Shown: piece by piece, positions 53,441-61,535 of the stretch
How the letters are laid out: each line of letters starts with the position of its first letter
How positions within the stretch are numbered: the stretch's first letter is position 1
Assembly (NCBI RefSeq): GCF_000622325.1
Contig: NZ_JASE01000005.1
Coordinates: 2,790,001-2,854,000, forward strand
DNA from: Sulfitobacter geojensis
GTDB taxonomy: Bacteria > Pseudomonadota > Alphaproteobacteria > Rhodobacterales > Rhodobacteraceae
Direction: 5' to 3'
DNA length: 64,000 nt
Notes under the pieces: model-generated
The model's input: only the letters and a program-made list of their open reading frames with translations
The model's database searches: none
What the model was told of the DNA's origin: nothing
Translations under genes and position numbers: made by a program

Positions 53441-53605
53441 AGAGCTCTGATAGGACAGCCGGCTGGCCTGGTCTACAGTTCAGCGCTTGCGTGGTCCTGT
53501 TTCCCGCAAGGATCGACATTTCGGCCCCATGCTTCGGGGCGCTCCAAGGGCATAGCTCCTTTCCTTAGGACCTCGGCTGCTGCTTGCATCTACGTTGTCG
53601 CGTCT

Positions 53606-54640
53606 TCAGGCGGGTCTTGGCCGGCGTGCAGCGGGGACCGCAACCGCATTCGCCGCGTTACGCAAGTCTGGCGTATAGAGCGTCTGTGTCGCGCGCCCTG
53701 CATGTTTGGAGGCATAAAGAGCGACATCGGCGTTCGACAATAGGTCCTCCATGGTGGGGCTGTCGCACGGCTGGATCCACACCGTGCCGATGCTGGCAGA
53801 TATTTTGCAATCTGTGCCCTCGAACGGGATAGGCACCTCAAGGCGTTCGATGATCCGCCGACCGACACGGCGCAGGATGCTTTCGTCGCGCACATCGGGC
53901 AAGACGACGGTGAATTCGTCCCCCCCCACCCGCGCAACAAGATCATGACTGCGGGTTTCATCCACCATGATGCGCGCCACATGCTGCAATACGTGATCCC
54001 CTGCGGCATGGCCCAGCGTGTCATTGACGGTTTTGAAGTAATCAAGATCGATCTGCATGACGGCAAAAGAATTGCTGGCCCCCAGAAGACGCGTCAATAC
54101 GGTATCAAGGGCACGGCGGTTTTTGAGACCGGTTAACGTATCGGTAAAGGCCTGTTCTTCGGCAGCAATCTTGGCACCCTGCAATTTTGAGTTCAGGTTG
54201 TAAGACGCTTCCATCGCCGCGGTCTTTGCCTCAACCAGATAGAGCATTTCAATCGCAAGATCGGTCGCCGCGAAATCGGCGTTGGTCAGGGCAAAATCGC
54301 GCACCCCGTCCAGAATAGAAATTCCGAAACTCAGATTGACGATCATCGTCCCGCCACCGTCAACCGCAGGCACCAAGACCCCTTTAAGCGCGGTATGCGG
54401 AGGGGCGCGCAGTTTCAGACGCAGCTTTTGCGGCTCGTGCGACACGAGGTCCGCCATGGAGGTCAGCGCACGCGGGCGTTTGACTTCGAAGACCTCGAGA
54501 AAACGCTGGCCGGTCAATCCAAGCCCCGCGCGCATCTTGCGCAGGGTCGGCCCAGCATGCAGAATATGCCCCGTTGAACCAAGGATCAGGTGCATCGGGC
54601 ATAGGACATCCAGCGCCGAGAAATCTTCGATTGGCCTCAC
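53606..54640 (-). CDS. Diguanylate cyclase with HNOBA-type sensor domain
   Basis: 344 residues. Residues ~10-150 resemble the heme-NO-binding-associated (HNOBA) PAS-like domain (FSALDVLCPMHLILGSTGHILHAGP and LVSHEPQKLRLKLRAPP). A short signalling helix leads into a GGDEF domain (~165-330) with intact VGGDEF and DLDYFKTVND, so c-di-GMP synthesis is expected. Start at GTG, overlapping the upstream H-NOX-like stop (GTGA), so the pair is co-translated. In better-studied pairs an H-NOX protein controls such a cyclase in trans in response to nitric oxide. Two further polysaccharide-linked features nearby make EPS a plausible output. Confidence 0.9.
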   Translation of the reverse strand: MRPIEDFSALDVLCPMHLILGSTGHILHAGPTLRKMRAGLGLTGQRFLEVFEVKRPRALTSMADLVSHEPQKLRLKLRAPPHTALKGVLVPAVDGGGTMIVNLSFGISILDGVRDFALTNADFAATDLAIEMLYLVEAKTAAMEASYNLNSKLQGAKIAAEEQAFTDTLTGLKNRRALDTVLTRLLGASNSFAVMQIDLDYFKTVNDTLGHAAGDHVLQHVARIMVDETRSHDLVARVGGDEFTVVLPDVRDESILRRVGRRIIERLEVPIPFEGTDCKISASIGTVWIQPCDSPTMEDLLSNADVALYASKHAGRATQTLYTPDLRNAANAVAVPAARRPRPA

Positions 54641-55227
54641 GGGGCACCCGCCGCAAGGCTAAAGGCGCGTCCTTCCGCAAAATCATTTTCAACAAGGGTG
54701 ATGGACACCATTTCGGTTCCTGCTGCCGGCCCCTTAGCGTGTTCCAGCAAAGCCAGCGCACCGTAATCATCCGCCATGGCACGCAAAACGCCCATCATAA
54801 CATGACCATACCCTTGCACCGACGCGTCACAAATCAGGCTGAAATGGCCATCTGCACAGACCTGCAATTCGACTTTGGGCAGAATCAGGTCCGATACGGC
54901 AAGGCGCACCCGTTCATCCAGATCATCCAGCGAATGCATGAAATCAACAAAATCCACTCCGCCAAAGCGCAACAGTCGGCGCACGGCTTCGAAACCCGGA
55001 TGGCACACCAGAAAGGCGCCGATATCTTCCATGATGTCGCCGCGCGGACGGCCCAGCACTTCTTCGGCGGATTGCAGCAGCTCGGAAGTATATGACCGCG
55101 TGTAGCGCAACATGCCCTCGAAATCGGAAAACTCCAATCCGGCGTTGCTGGTGATCTGTTCCCAGACCGGCCTGCCATAAGTATGGCTGACGTAATGTTG
55201 AATGCTGCGATTGACGAGCCCGTGCAT
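54637..55227 (-). CDS. H-NOX-fold sensor lacking the heme-ligand histidine
   Basis: 196 residues from the ATG at 55227, which has GGAG 8 nt upstream (a GTG 9 nt earlier is less likely). The start MHGLVNRSIQHYVSHTYG and the overall pattern match H-NOX domains. Aligning by eye with well-known H-NOX proteins, the proximal heme histidine position is Asp (LDDLDERV, about residue 104), and the propionate-binding Y-x-S-x-R motif is replaced by C-x-A-x-V (about 133-137). A histidine at about residue 98, one to two turns earlier, is the only nearby alternative ligand. It may have lost heme or bind it differently. The downstream HNOBA-GGDEF partner is intact. Confidence 0.82.
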   Translation of the reverse strand: MHGLVNRSIQHYVSHTYGRPVWEQITSNAGLEFSDFEGMLRYTRSYTSELLQSAEEVLGRPRGDIMEDIGAFLVCHPGFEAVRRLLRFGGVDFVDFMHSLDDLDERVRLAVSDLILPKVELQVCADGHFSLICDASVQGYGHVMMGVLRAMADDYGALALLEHAKGPAAGTEMVSITLVENDFAEGRAFSLAAGAP

Positions 55228-55331
55228 GGCGATCACTCCCTAGTACCCCGCGGGGGTTCTAGCGTGATGGGAGTTAACAACTCGCCAATATACCTGATTT
55301 TAGCGACTTTACCGCCGTCTCGCCGCCTGCC

Positions 55332-56894
55332 CTAAAAGTCGGTCGGTGCCCCGCCTTCGGCTTTGCGACGCGCAACAAAATCAGCCAGTTCGTCACGGAT
55401 GGCGATGTCCATTTCCGGCTCCTCGAAACTGGTGATGATCTCCTTGAACATGTGATGCGCCCGTTCCTGCGTCCAGATCCCGCCTGCGACTTCCCACCCT
55501 TCGTAATTGCGCCAGTCAGATAGAAAAGGCTGGTAAAACGCGTCTGTATAGCGGTCCTGCGTATGCTGGATGCCAAAGAAGTGTCCCTGATTGCCAACAG
55601 ATTTGATTGCGTCGAGCGCGATCTCATCCGGTCCCGTGGCGCAGATTTCCGGCTGCATGTACCGCTGGATTTGCTGCAATACCTCGCAGTCCATAATGAA
55701 TTTTTCGGGGCTGGCGATCAGCCCGCCTTCCAGCCAGCCCGCCGCGTGATAGACCATATTGGTACCAGATTGCACCGCAGCCCAAAGCGAATTGGAAGTT
55801 TCCCACATGGCCTGCCCGTCCGGCACATTGGCCGCACAAACGCCAGACGAGCGCAGTGGCAGGTCATAAAACCGCGCCATTTGGCCCGTCATCTGGGTCG
55901 CGCGCATGTATTCAGGTGTGCCGAAGGCAGGCGCGCCCGATTTCATGTCCACATTCGATGTAAAGGTCCCGATCGCCACCGGACACCCGGGGCGAATGAT
56001 CTGTGCCAGCACCACGGCACATAGTGCCTCGGCTAGGGATTGCGCCACGGCCCCCGACATGGTGACAGGCGCCATTGCCCCTGCCAGCGTAAACGGCGTC
56101 ACGACCAAGCCCTGCCCGCGCCGCGCCAAGCGCATCCAGCCATCCATCATCGGAAAGTCGTGTTTCAACGGAGAGGTAGAGTTGATGTTGGTATACATAT
56201 GCGGCGTTGCGTCGAACTCTTCATGGGTCAGCCCGCCCGCAATGCGTACCATTTCCATCACGTCTTCGACGCGTTCCTTCCCCAACGAATAGGCGTGCAT
56301 CACTTTGTCGGTCAGGGTCAACTTGTCATAAAGCACATCCAGATGGCGCACAGAGGCGTGCACATCCACAGGCTCGACCGGATAGCCGCCCGCAAAATGG
56401 ATGCAGTTGAAATACTGCGTCAACTTCAGCAGGTCGCGGCACATCTCGCGCGTGCCGGGCACCTTTTTGCCAATCGCCATATCCCAGTAATTCGGCGGCG
56501 AGGACACATTGCCAAACAAAAGGTTATTGCCGCCCACGGTGATCTTACGGTCCAGATTGCGCGGCGTCAGCGTGAATTCGGAAGGTGCTTTACCGATCCA
56601 TTCCATCACAAAATCGCGGCCCATCCGGACGTTTTCGCCGTTGATGGTGCACCCTGCTTTGCGCAGAATTTCCAGCGCTTCGGGGTTCAGGAATTCGATA
56701 CCGATCTCTTCAAGGATGCGCATCGCTCCATCATGGATCGCCTCGATGCCTTCAGGGCCAAGCGGCTCGACAGGGCGGTCGATGTTGACGGGCGGGTTCC
56801 ATGGCATCTGTTCGATGACCGCAGTGCCGCGCCGGCCCTTGGCCCCTGCCCGCCCGCCGCCGCGCGTTCTGCGTTTACTGGGTCCATCGGTCAT
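55332..56894 (-). CDS. Trimethylamine methyltransferase (MttB) family, non-pyrrolysine
   Basis: 520 residues. MttB-type TIM-barrel methyltransferase: EEIGIEFLNPEALEILRKAGC, NLLFGNVSSPPNYWD and the GTNMVYHAAGWLEGGL region. There is no in-frame TAG (pyrrolysine) codon, so it belongs to the non-Pyl branch, whose studied members demethylate quaternary amines such as glycine betaine and pass the methyl group to a corrinoid protein. No corrinoid partner or methyltransferase lies nearby, so the substrate is open. A lysine/arginine/glycine-rich N-terminal extension (~25 residues) precedes the domain. Start at 56894 with AGGAGG 7 nt upstream. Confidence 0.88.
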   Translation of the reverse strand: MTDGPSKRRTRGGGRAGAKGRRGTAVIEQMPWNPPVNIDRPVEPLGPEGIEAIHDGAMRILEEIGIEFLNPEALEILRKAGCTINGENVRMGRDFVMEWIGKAPSEFTLTPRNLDRKITVGGNNLLFGNVSSPPNYWDMAIGKKVPGTREMCRDLLKLTQYFNCIHFAGGYPVEPVDVHASVRHLDVLYDKLTLTDKVMHAYSLGKERVEDVMEMVRIAGGLTHEEFDATPHMYTNINSTSPLKHDFPMMDGWMRLARRGQGLVVTPFTLAGAMAPVTMSGAVAQSLAEALCAVVLAQIIRPGCPVAIGTFTSNVDMKSGAPAFGTPEYMRATQMTGQMARFYDLPLRSSGVCAANVPDGQAMWETSNSLWAAVQSGTNMVYHAAGWLEGGLIASPEKFIMDCEVLQQIQRYMQPEICATGPDEIALDAIKSVGNQGHFFGIQHTQDRYTDAFYQPFLSDWRNYEGWEVAGGIWTQERAHHMFKEIITSFEEPEMDIAIRDELADFVARRKAEGGAPTDF

Positions 56895-56990
56895 GTCGCG
56901 TCCTCCTGAAACTTCCTTCAGAAGGCCCCAAGGCCAAAGCGGCGGCCTTTCCATTCGCGACGGGATCTGTCGTTTTTATGCGACGCTTGG

Positions 56991-57689
56991 TCAGGCTTGT
57001 GCCGCAAGCCACGCCGGCAAATGGCCGATATCGGGCAGGACCACTTCGGCAAACGGGGCCAGATCGTCCTTGGAGGCAAGGCCGGTCAATACACCAACAG
57101 GGACCATCCCCGCCGCACGTCCCGCTTTAAGGTCATGGGTGCTGTCGCCCACCATCAGGATCTGCGCAGGCTCAAGGCCGGTTTGGGCCGCAAAGGCCAG
57201 CAATTGTCCCGGAGCAGGCTTGCCGCCAAACCCCGAATCATATCCGGCGATAAAATCGAACAACCCGCTGATGCCCGCCTGTTCAAGATGCGCACGTGCC
57301 GGTTTCTCCGCGTCATTTGTCGCCACGCCAAGGCGCAGGCCTTGCGTGCGAAAGCCGCGCAACAACGGGTCAAGAGGCACCGCTTGGGCTTGCGGGGCGG
57401 TTTCGGCTTCGTCGTTCAACTCGACCATCAGTTCCTCTATCGACAGATGCGGGCAAAACGGATGTAACGCCGCGCCCACCTCACCTGCCGTGCTGGCAAT
57501 CACCAGACTGTCCGGCGCGAAAGTCCGCTGCTGCATATCAAAGCCGATGACGCTGCCGATCTCGGTTGCCTTGGCAGGATCCCCTCCTGCAATGCGCATC
57601 ACGAAAGCGCTGGCCCAAGCCTCCCAGGTCGCGGCAAAGTCGAACAATGTGCCGTCCTTATCGAAAACGATACCGGTGATTTCAGTCAT
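56991..57689 (-). CDS. HAD-family hydrolase (phosphoglycolate-phosphatase-like)
   Basis: 232 residues. HAD motif I is FDKDGTLFD, with nucleophile and acid Asp. Motif II is GVATND and motif III is the Lys in FGGKPAPG. Motif IV is MVGDSTHDLKAG. A helical cap lies between motifs I and II. The substrate is unknown; phosphoglycolate is typical for similar proteins. The start overlaps the DUF3572 stop by four bases. Confidence 0.9.
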   Translation of the reverse strand: MTEITGIVFDKDGTLFDFAATWEAWASAFVMRIAGGDPAKATEIGSVIGFDMQQRTFAPDSLVIASTAGEVGAALHPFCPHLSIEELMVELNDEAETAPQAQAVPLDPLLRGFRTQGLRLGVATNDAEKPARAHLEQAGISGLFDFIAGYDSGFGGKPAPGQLLAFAAQTGLEPAQILMVGDSTHDLKAGRAAGMVPVGVLTGLASKDDLAPFAEVVLPDIGHLPAWLAAQA

Positions 57690-57970
57690 GTCCAGTTTAC
57701 CTGTTCGCCGCCCGGCAGTGCCGCACGCGCCTGCATGATGCGCTCGTAAGGCACTGAATGTGCATCACAAAAACGGATAACCCAAGCGTCGTCCATCATT
57801 AGAAAATCCAACACGGCCCCCAGAAATTGCGGATCCGCTGCACGGGCGCGGATGTCGGCCTCAGACACACCGGTGCTGCCTTGAAAGACCGGCATCAGGT
57901 CTTCGTCAGCGACCAGCCAGCCCAACACTTGCAACCCGAGGGTCTCGGCGGATTCTTGCGTCTTTTGCAT
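57686..57970 (-). CDS. DUF3572 family small protein
   Basis: 94 residues. It matches the alphaproteobacterial DUF3572 pattern: AETLGLQVLGWLVADEDLMPVFQ, then DPQFLGAVLDFLMMDDAWVIRFCD. Soluble and helical, with no known function. It is translationally coupled to the HAD gene (ATGA) and diverges from the PleD-like gene, 105 bp apart. Confidence 0.8.
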   Translation of the reverse strand: MQKTQESAETLGLQVLGWLVADEDLMPVFQGSTGVSEADIRARAADPQFLGAVLDFLMMDDAWVIRFCDAHSVPYERIMQARAALPGGEQVNWT

Positions 57971-58075
57971 CGTGTCTTCCCGTTTTTAGAGGCTATGGAA
58001 ACGCTTTATTAACCAATAACCGCAAAGACTGCGCCATGGAATGTGAAACTCTTTCTCCGTGGGAAGGCGATATGC

Positions 58076-59479
58076 ATGCAGGGTAAAATCCTCATTGTCG
58101 ATGCGATCGCGACGAACCGCATTGTGCTTAAGGTCAAGCTTAAGAAGGCTTATTATGATGTCAGTTTTGCGGCCACCATGGATGATGCGGTCAAAGCGGT
58201 GCGCGCCGACCTGCATGACCTTGTGATTTCGGCATTTGCCCTGCCTGATGGAAACGCCGCAGAGCTGCGCCGCGTGCTGGCCACCAGCGTGGCGACAGAT
58301 CACATACCGGTCATCGCCATTGGCCATCACGAAGATGTCGCACAACGCATGGCCGCGCTGGAAGCGGGCGTGCATGATGTCTTGCCCCAACCCGTCAATG
58401 AAACGCTCTTGTTGGGGCGGGTGCGCAGCCTGATCCGCGCACATAACACCACTTCCGAATGGCGTATGCGCGAGGATACATGCCGTGCTTTGGGGCTGGC
58501 GGAGCCCGAAACGGGCTTTGAGGACCAGTGCCGTTGTGTTCTGGTCAGCACCGACACCCCGCAATTGCAGACATTCGCGATGCATCTGCGCCCGGTGCTG
58601 CGCGCCAAGCTGACCCTCTCCAGCTCGGCAACCCTGATGAGCGAAATCACCATTGATGCTTTACCGGATGTTTTCGTTCTAGTGCTGCCGGAAAATGCAA
58701 CCGCCGCGATGGAGGATTTGCGCCTGATCTCCACCCTGCGGGCCAATGCCAGCGCGAGGCACACCGGCGTTATTGTCTTGCAAACCCGCCCTGACGCGGG
58801 ACTGGGCGCCCATGCCCTTGATCTGGGTGCGGATGATCTGATGACCCATGGTTTTGATGCCGCCGAACTGGCGCTGCGCATCAAAGCAGTAATGCGGCGC
58901 AAACGGATGGGCGAACAATTGCGGGCCAGCGTGCGCACCGGATTGCAAGCGGCGGTTTTTGACCCGCTGACCGGACTATATAACCGGCGCTACGCCATGC
59001 CCCACCTTGAACGCATATCGCAACACGCCAGCAAAACGGAGCGGAGTTTCGCGGTCTTGCTTGCCGATCTGGACCATTTCAAACGAATCAATGACATCTA
59101 CGGCCATAGTTCCGGCGATGCGGTTCTGGTTGAAGTCAGCAACCGGTTGCGCAGTTCGCTGCGGAGCTCAGATATGGTCGCGCGCATCGGTGGCGAGGAG
59201 TTTCTGGTGATCATGCCCGCTACCAATCTGGCCGAAGCACAAAAGGCCGCCTTGCGGATTTGCGGCGATATCTCCGCGACATCCTTTGTGGTTCCGGGTA
59301 GTTCGGACCCTATCACAGTCACCATCAGTATCGGCATGGCCATCGGCGGTGGTGACGCCCAACCCGAACAAGACTGCCAGAAAAACGGTATGACATTGCT
59401 GGATGAAGCCGATTGTGCCCTCTACGCCGCCAAAGGACGCGGGCGAAATCAGGTAAAGCTGGGCAGGCCCGCCGCGTGA
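58076..59479 (+). CDS. PleD-like diguanylate cyclase with two degenerate receiver domains
   Basis: 467 residues in PleD order REC-REC-GGDEF. REC1 (1-120) begins MQGKILIVDAIATN. Its phosphoacceptor Asp position is Ala (A53 in LVISAFALPDG), the second acidic residue is Ala (A10), and the conserved Lys is Gln (VLPQPV). REC2 (~150-275), with VFVLVLPENA, is also degenerate. The GGDEF domain (~300-460) has DPLTGLYNRRYAMPHL, DLDHFKRINDIYGH and an intact GGEEF, so cyclase activity is expected but not classical phosphorylation control. Start at 58076 with a GGGAAGG ribosome site. It may act with a true PleD-pathway partner or be constitutive. Confidence 0.92.
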   Translation: MQGKILIVDAIATNRIVLKVKLKKAYYDVSFAATMDDAVKAVRADLHDLVISAFALPDGNAAELRRVLATSVATDHIPVIAIGHHEDVAQRMAALEAGVHDVLPQPVNETLLLGRVRSLIRAHNTTSEWRMREDTCRALGLAEPETGFEDQCRCVLVSTDTPQLQTFAMHLRPVLRAKLTLSSSATLMSEITIDALPDVFVLVLPENATAAMEDLRLISTLRANASARHTGVIVLQTRPDAGLGAHALDLGADDLMTHGFDAAELALRIKAVMRRKRMGEQLRASVRTGLQAAVFDPLTGLYNRRYAMPHLERISQHASKTERSFAVLLADLDHFKRINDIYGHSSGDAVLVEVSNRLRSSLRSSDMVARIGGEEFLVIMPATNLAEAQKAALRICGDISATSFVVPGSSDPITVTISIGMAIGGGDAQPEQDCQKNGMTLLDEADCALYAAKGRGRNQVKLGRPAA

Positions 59480-59845
59480 ACCGCGACACTGGCCTGCGCA
59501 TCGTGCGGATCAACATCAGGGGTATGGCTTAATCTGACCATCGCACGATGCGCCACCGGTCATCAGGAATTGCTTGCGTTTACTCCAGCGGCTAAACGCG
59601 CAGCCTCGCGGATACGTCGCCTGTTTCATCTAAAACCGGCTTCTTCTGCCGCGGTTGGAAACGATTTACCCAACAGCGGCACCTGCGCGCTACGGCCCGC
59701 CGGTTCTGATCGCTGGTCCAAAAATGAGGGGTCGGCGGCAACCGGTTCTCCTTGATACCATCGGCGACCTCCGTCGCGGTCAATCATCTCAAGGTCAAAT
59801 CAACCATCGGTTGCGCTGCTGCTTTGAATTATCTAGGTTCGCGGC
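59480..59845. other. 366-bp spacer with a perfect 12-bp inverted repeat
   Basis: No gene was recognised. GCGCATCGTGCG (59497-59508) and CGCACGATGCGC (59542-59553) form a perfect 12-bp stem around a 33-nt loop, 18 bp after the GGDEF gene stop. There is no T tract, but it is well placed to form the mRNA 3' end. The remainder should contain the promoter of the EamA gene. Confidence 0.55.
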
Positions 59846-60772
59846 ATGACACAAGACCGCCCCATCATCGGCATCACATTAATGCTCGGGTTTTGCCTGC
59901 TTGCGCCGCTTTCCGATGCCATCGCCAAAGCGCTTGGCACGGGTGTGCCAATCGGACAGGTCGTGATGATCCGTTTTGCATTGCAGGCGCTAATCTTGGT
60001 CCCGTTGGTTTGGTGGTCAGGCCGGATCTGGCGCATGCAAGGGCGGGTATTCTGGCTGGTGCTTTTGCGGACTGTCTTACACATCCTCGGCATTGCGACT
60101 ATGTTTACTGCGCTAACCTATCTGCCGCTCGCAGACGCTGTCGCCATTGCGTTCGTCATGCCCTTCTTCATGCTGATCCTTGGTAAATTTGTCCTTAACG
60201 AAGAAGTGGGTGCGCGCCGCATGATCGCCTGTTCGGTCGGCTTTTTCGGCACGTTGCTGGTTGTGCAACCCAGCTTTGTCACCATCGGCTGGCCCGCGTT
60301 TCTGCCGGTGCTGGTCGCAGCCAACTTTTCGCTGTTCATGCTGATCACCCGCCAGATCGCCAAGCAAACCGACCCGATCAGCCTGCAAGCGGTCAGCGGA
60401 ATCATGGCGATTTTCATCATGACGCCGCTGCTCGCACTCGGCCATCAATGGGGGATGCCCGCCCTAGAGCTTGCGATGCCTGATTCGCAGCAATGGGCCA
60501 TGCTGGTGGCTTTGGGCGTGCTGGGCACGGCGGCACATCTCCTGATGACGTGGTCGCTGCGCTTTGCACCATCCGCCACCCTCGCCCCGATGCAATACCT
60601 CGAAATCCCGTTTGCAACGCTGCTTGGTCTGTTGATCTTTGGCGAATTCCCGAACCTGCTCGCTTGCATCGGCATCGCAATCACGATCATCGCGGGTCTT
60701 TATGTCATCCTGCGCGAGCGGGCCATCGCGCGCAATATGGCAGCGCAAGAGCTGATACAAGCGCCGGCATAA
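59846..60772 (+). CDS. EamA/DMT-family transporter
   Basis: 308 residues with ten predicted helices in two EamA repeats (about 10-140 and 150-290), including the conserved FMLILGKFVLNEEVGARRM and LEIPFATLLGLLIFGEFPN segments. Drug/metabolite-type permease; the substrate is unknown. The final 68 bp overlap the 3' end of the convergent thiamine diphosphokinase gene. Confidence 0.9.
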   Translation: MTQDRPIIGITLMLGFCLLAPLSDAIAKALGTGVPIGQVVMIRFALQALILVPLVWWSGRIWRMQGRVFWLVLLRTVLHILGIATMFTALTYLPLADAVAIAFVMPFFMLILGKFVLNEEVGARRMIACSVGFFGTLLVVQPSFVTIGWPAFLPVLVAANFSLFMLITRQIAKQTDPISLQAVSGIMAIFIMTPLLALGHQWGMPALELAMPDSQQWAMLVALGVLGTAAHLLMTWSLRFAPSATLAPMQYLEIPFATLLGLLIFGEFPNLLACIGIAITIIAGLYVILRERAIARNMAAQELIQAPA

Positions 60773-61403
60773 TACGGCGCGGCAGGACCAGTAGCATTGC
60801 AGGCGCATCCATCCGCAAGGTGACAGGCCCCGTCGCCCTGTTCGACGTCCCGATCCGCGTCACCGGATCAAACGCCAACCCTTGAATGGGCCAGTGTAAC
60901 CCGTCGCTATGCCCCAAAACCGGCGCAAGCGGGAACAACGACACAACATCGCCCGCCTGCGTGGGCAAATGGATCTCTGGCGGTGCAAGACAAATAACCT
61001 CTTCTTGCCCCATCAAAAGGCAGGGCCGTTCACAGCGCATCGCCAGCGTGTGCAACGCCGCCAGCTGATGATCCATCCGCCCGCCAAGAAACCCCACCCC
61101 CAGCACAACAGGTGCGGCAATCCGGCAAAGCGCCTTGTCAAAATCGGTGCTGTCCTGCTCGGTGATCCGGTGCTGCCGATCTGCGGGAATACGCGCCAGA
61201 TCCTCCTCTGCAATCGAATCAAAGTCACCGATCAGGGCCACCGGGTCGACGCCACATCGCACCGCAAGCGCTGCGCCGCCATCTGCAGCAACACAAATAG
61301 GGGCCAGCGTTAACGCTTCTGCTAGGTCCTGCGGCGTAGCATCGCCCCCACCCACCAGGGTGATAGGATCAGGACTGTAAACAATGGGGTCAAAAATGGG
61401 CAA
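60705..61403 (-). CDS. Thiamine diphosphokinase
   Basis: 232 residues. The ThiN/TPK pattern is clear: VAADGGAALAVRCGVDPVALIGDFDS, then EQDSTDFDKALCRI and LGGRMDHQLAALH. It transfers pyrophosphate from ATP to thiamine. The C-terminal ~28 residues (after LLVLP) extend past the usual domain end into the region antisense to the EamA gene, giving a 68-bp tail-to-tail overlap. Divergent from the acidic protein gene. Confidence 0.93.
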   Translation of the reverse strand: MPIFDPIVYSPDPITLVGGGDATPQDLAEALTLAPICVAADGGAALAVRCGVDPVALIGDFDSIAEEDLARIPADRQHRITEQDSTDFDKALCRIAAPVVLGVGFLGGRMDHQLAALHTLAMRCERPCLLMGQEEVICLAPPEIHLPTQAGDVVSLFPLAPVLGHSDGLHWPIQGLAFDPVTRIGTSNRATGPVTLRMDAPAMLLVLPRRIMPALVSALALPYCARWPARAG

Positions 61404-61535
61404 TTACCCGCCTTTTCGGAAACTCATCACATTCTCGCCACGAAATGATACGGTACAGGGCACAGATTCGGGCCGCTTTGGTCTTGGATATCGTGGTAAA
61501 CGGTAAATTACAAAACCGCAGAGGACGAGCATCCG

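Noticed and set aside
55332-56894. Pyrrolysine-containing trimethylamine methyltransferase
   Set aside because: The frame contains no internal TAG and no pyl genes are present, so it is placed in the non-pyrrolysine branch.
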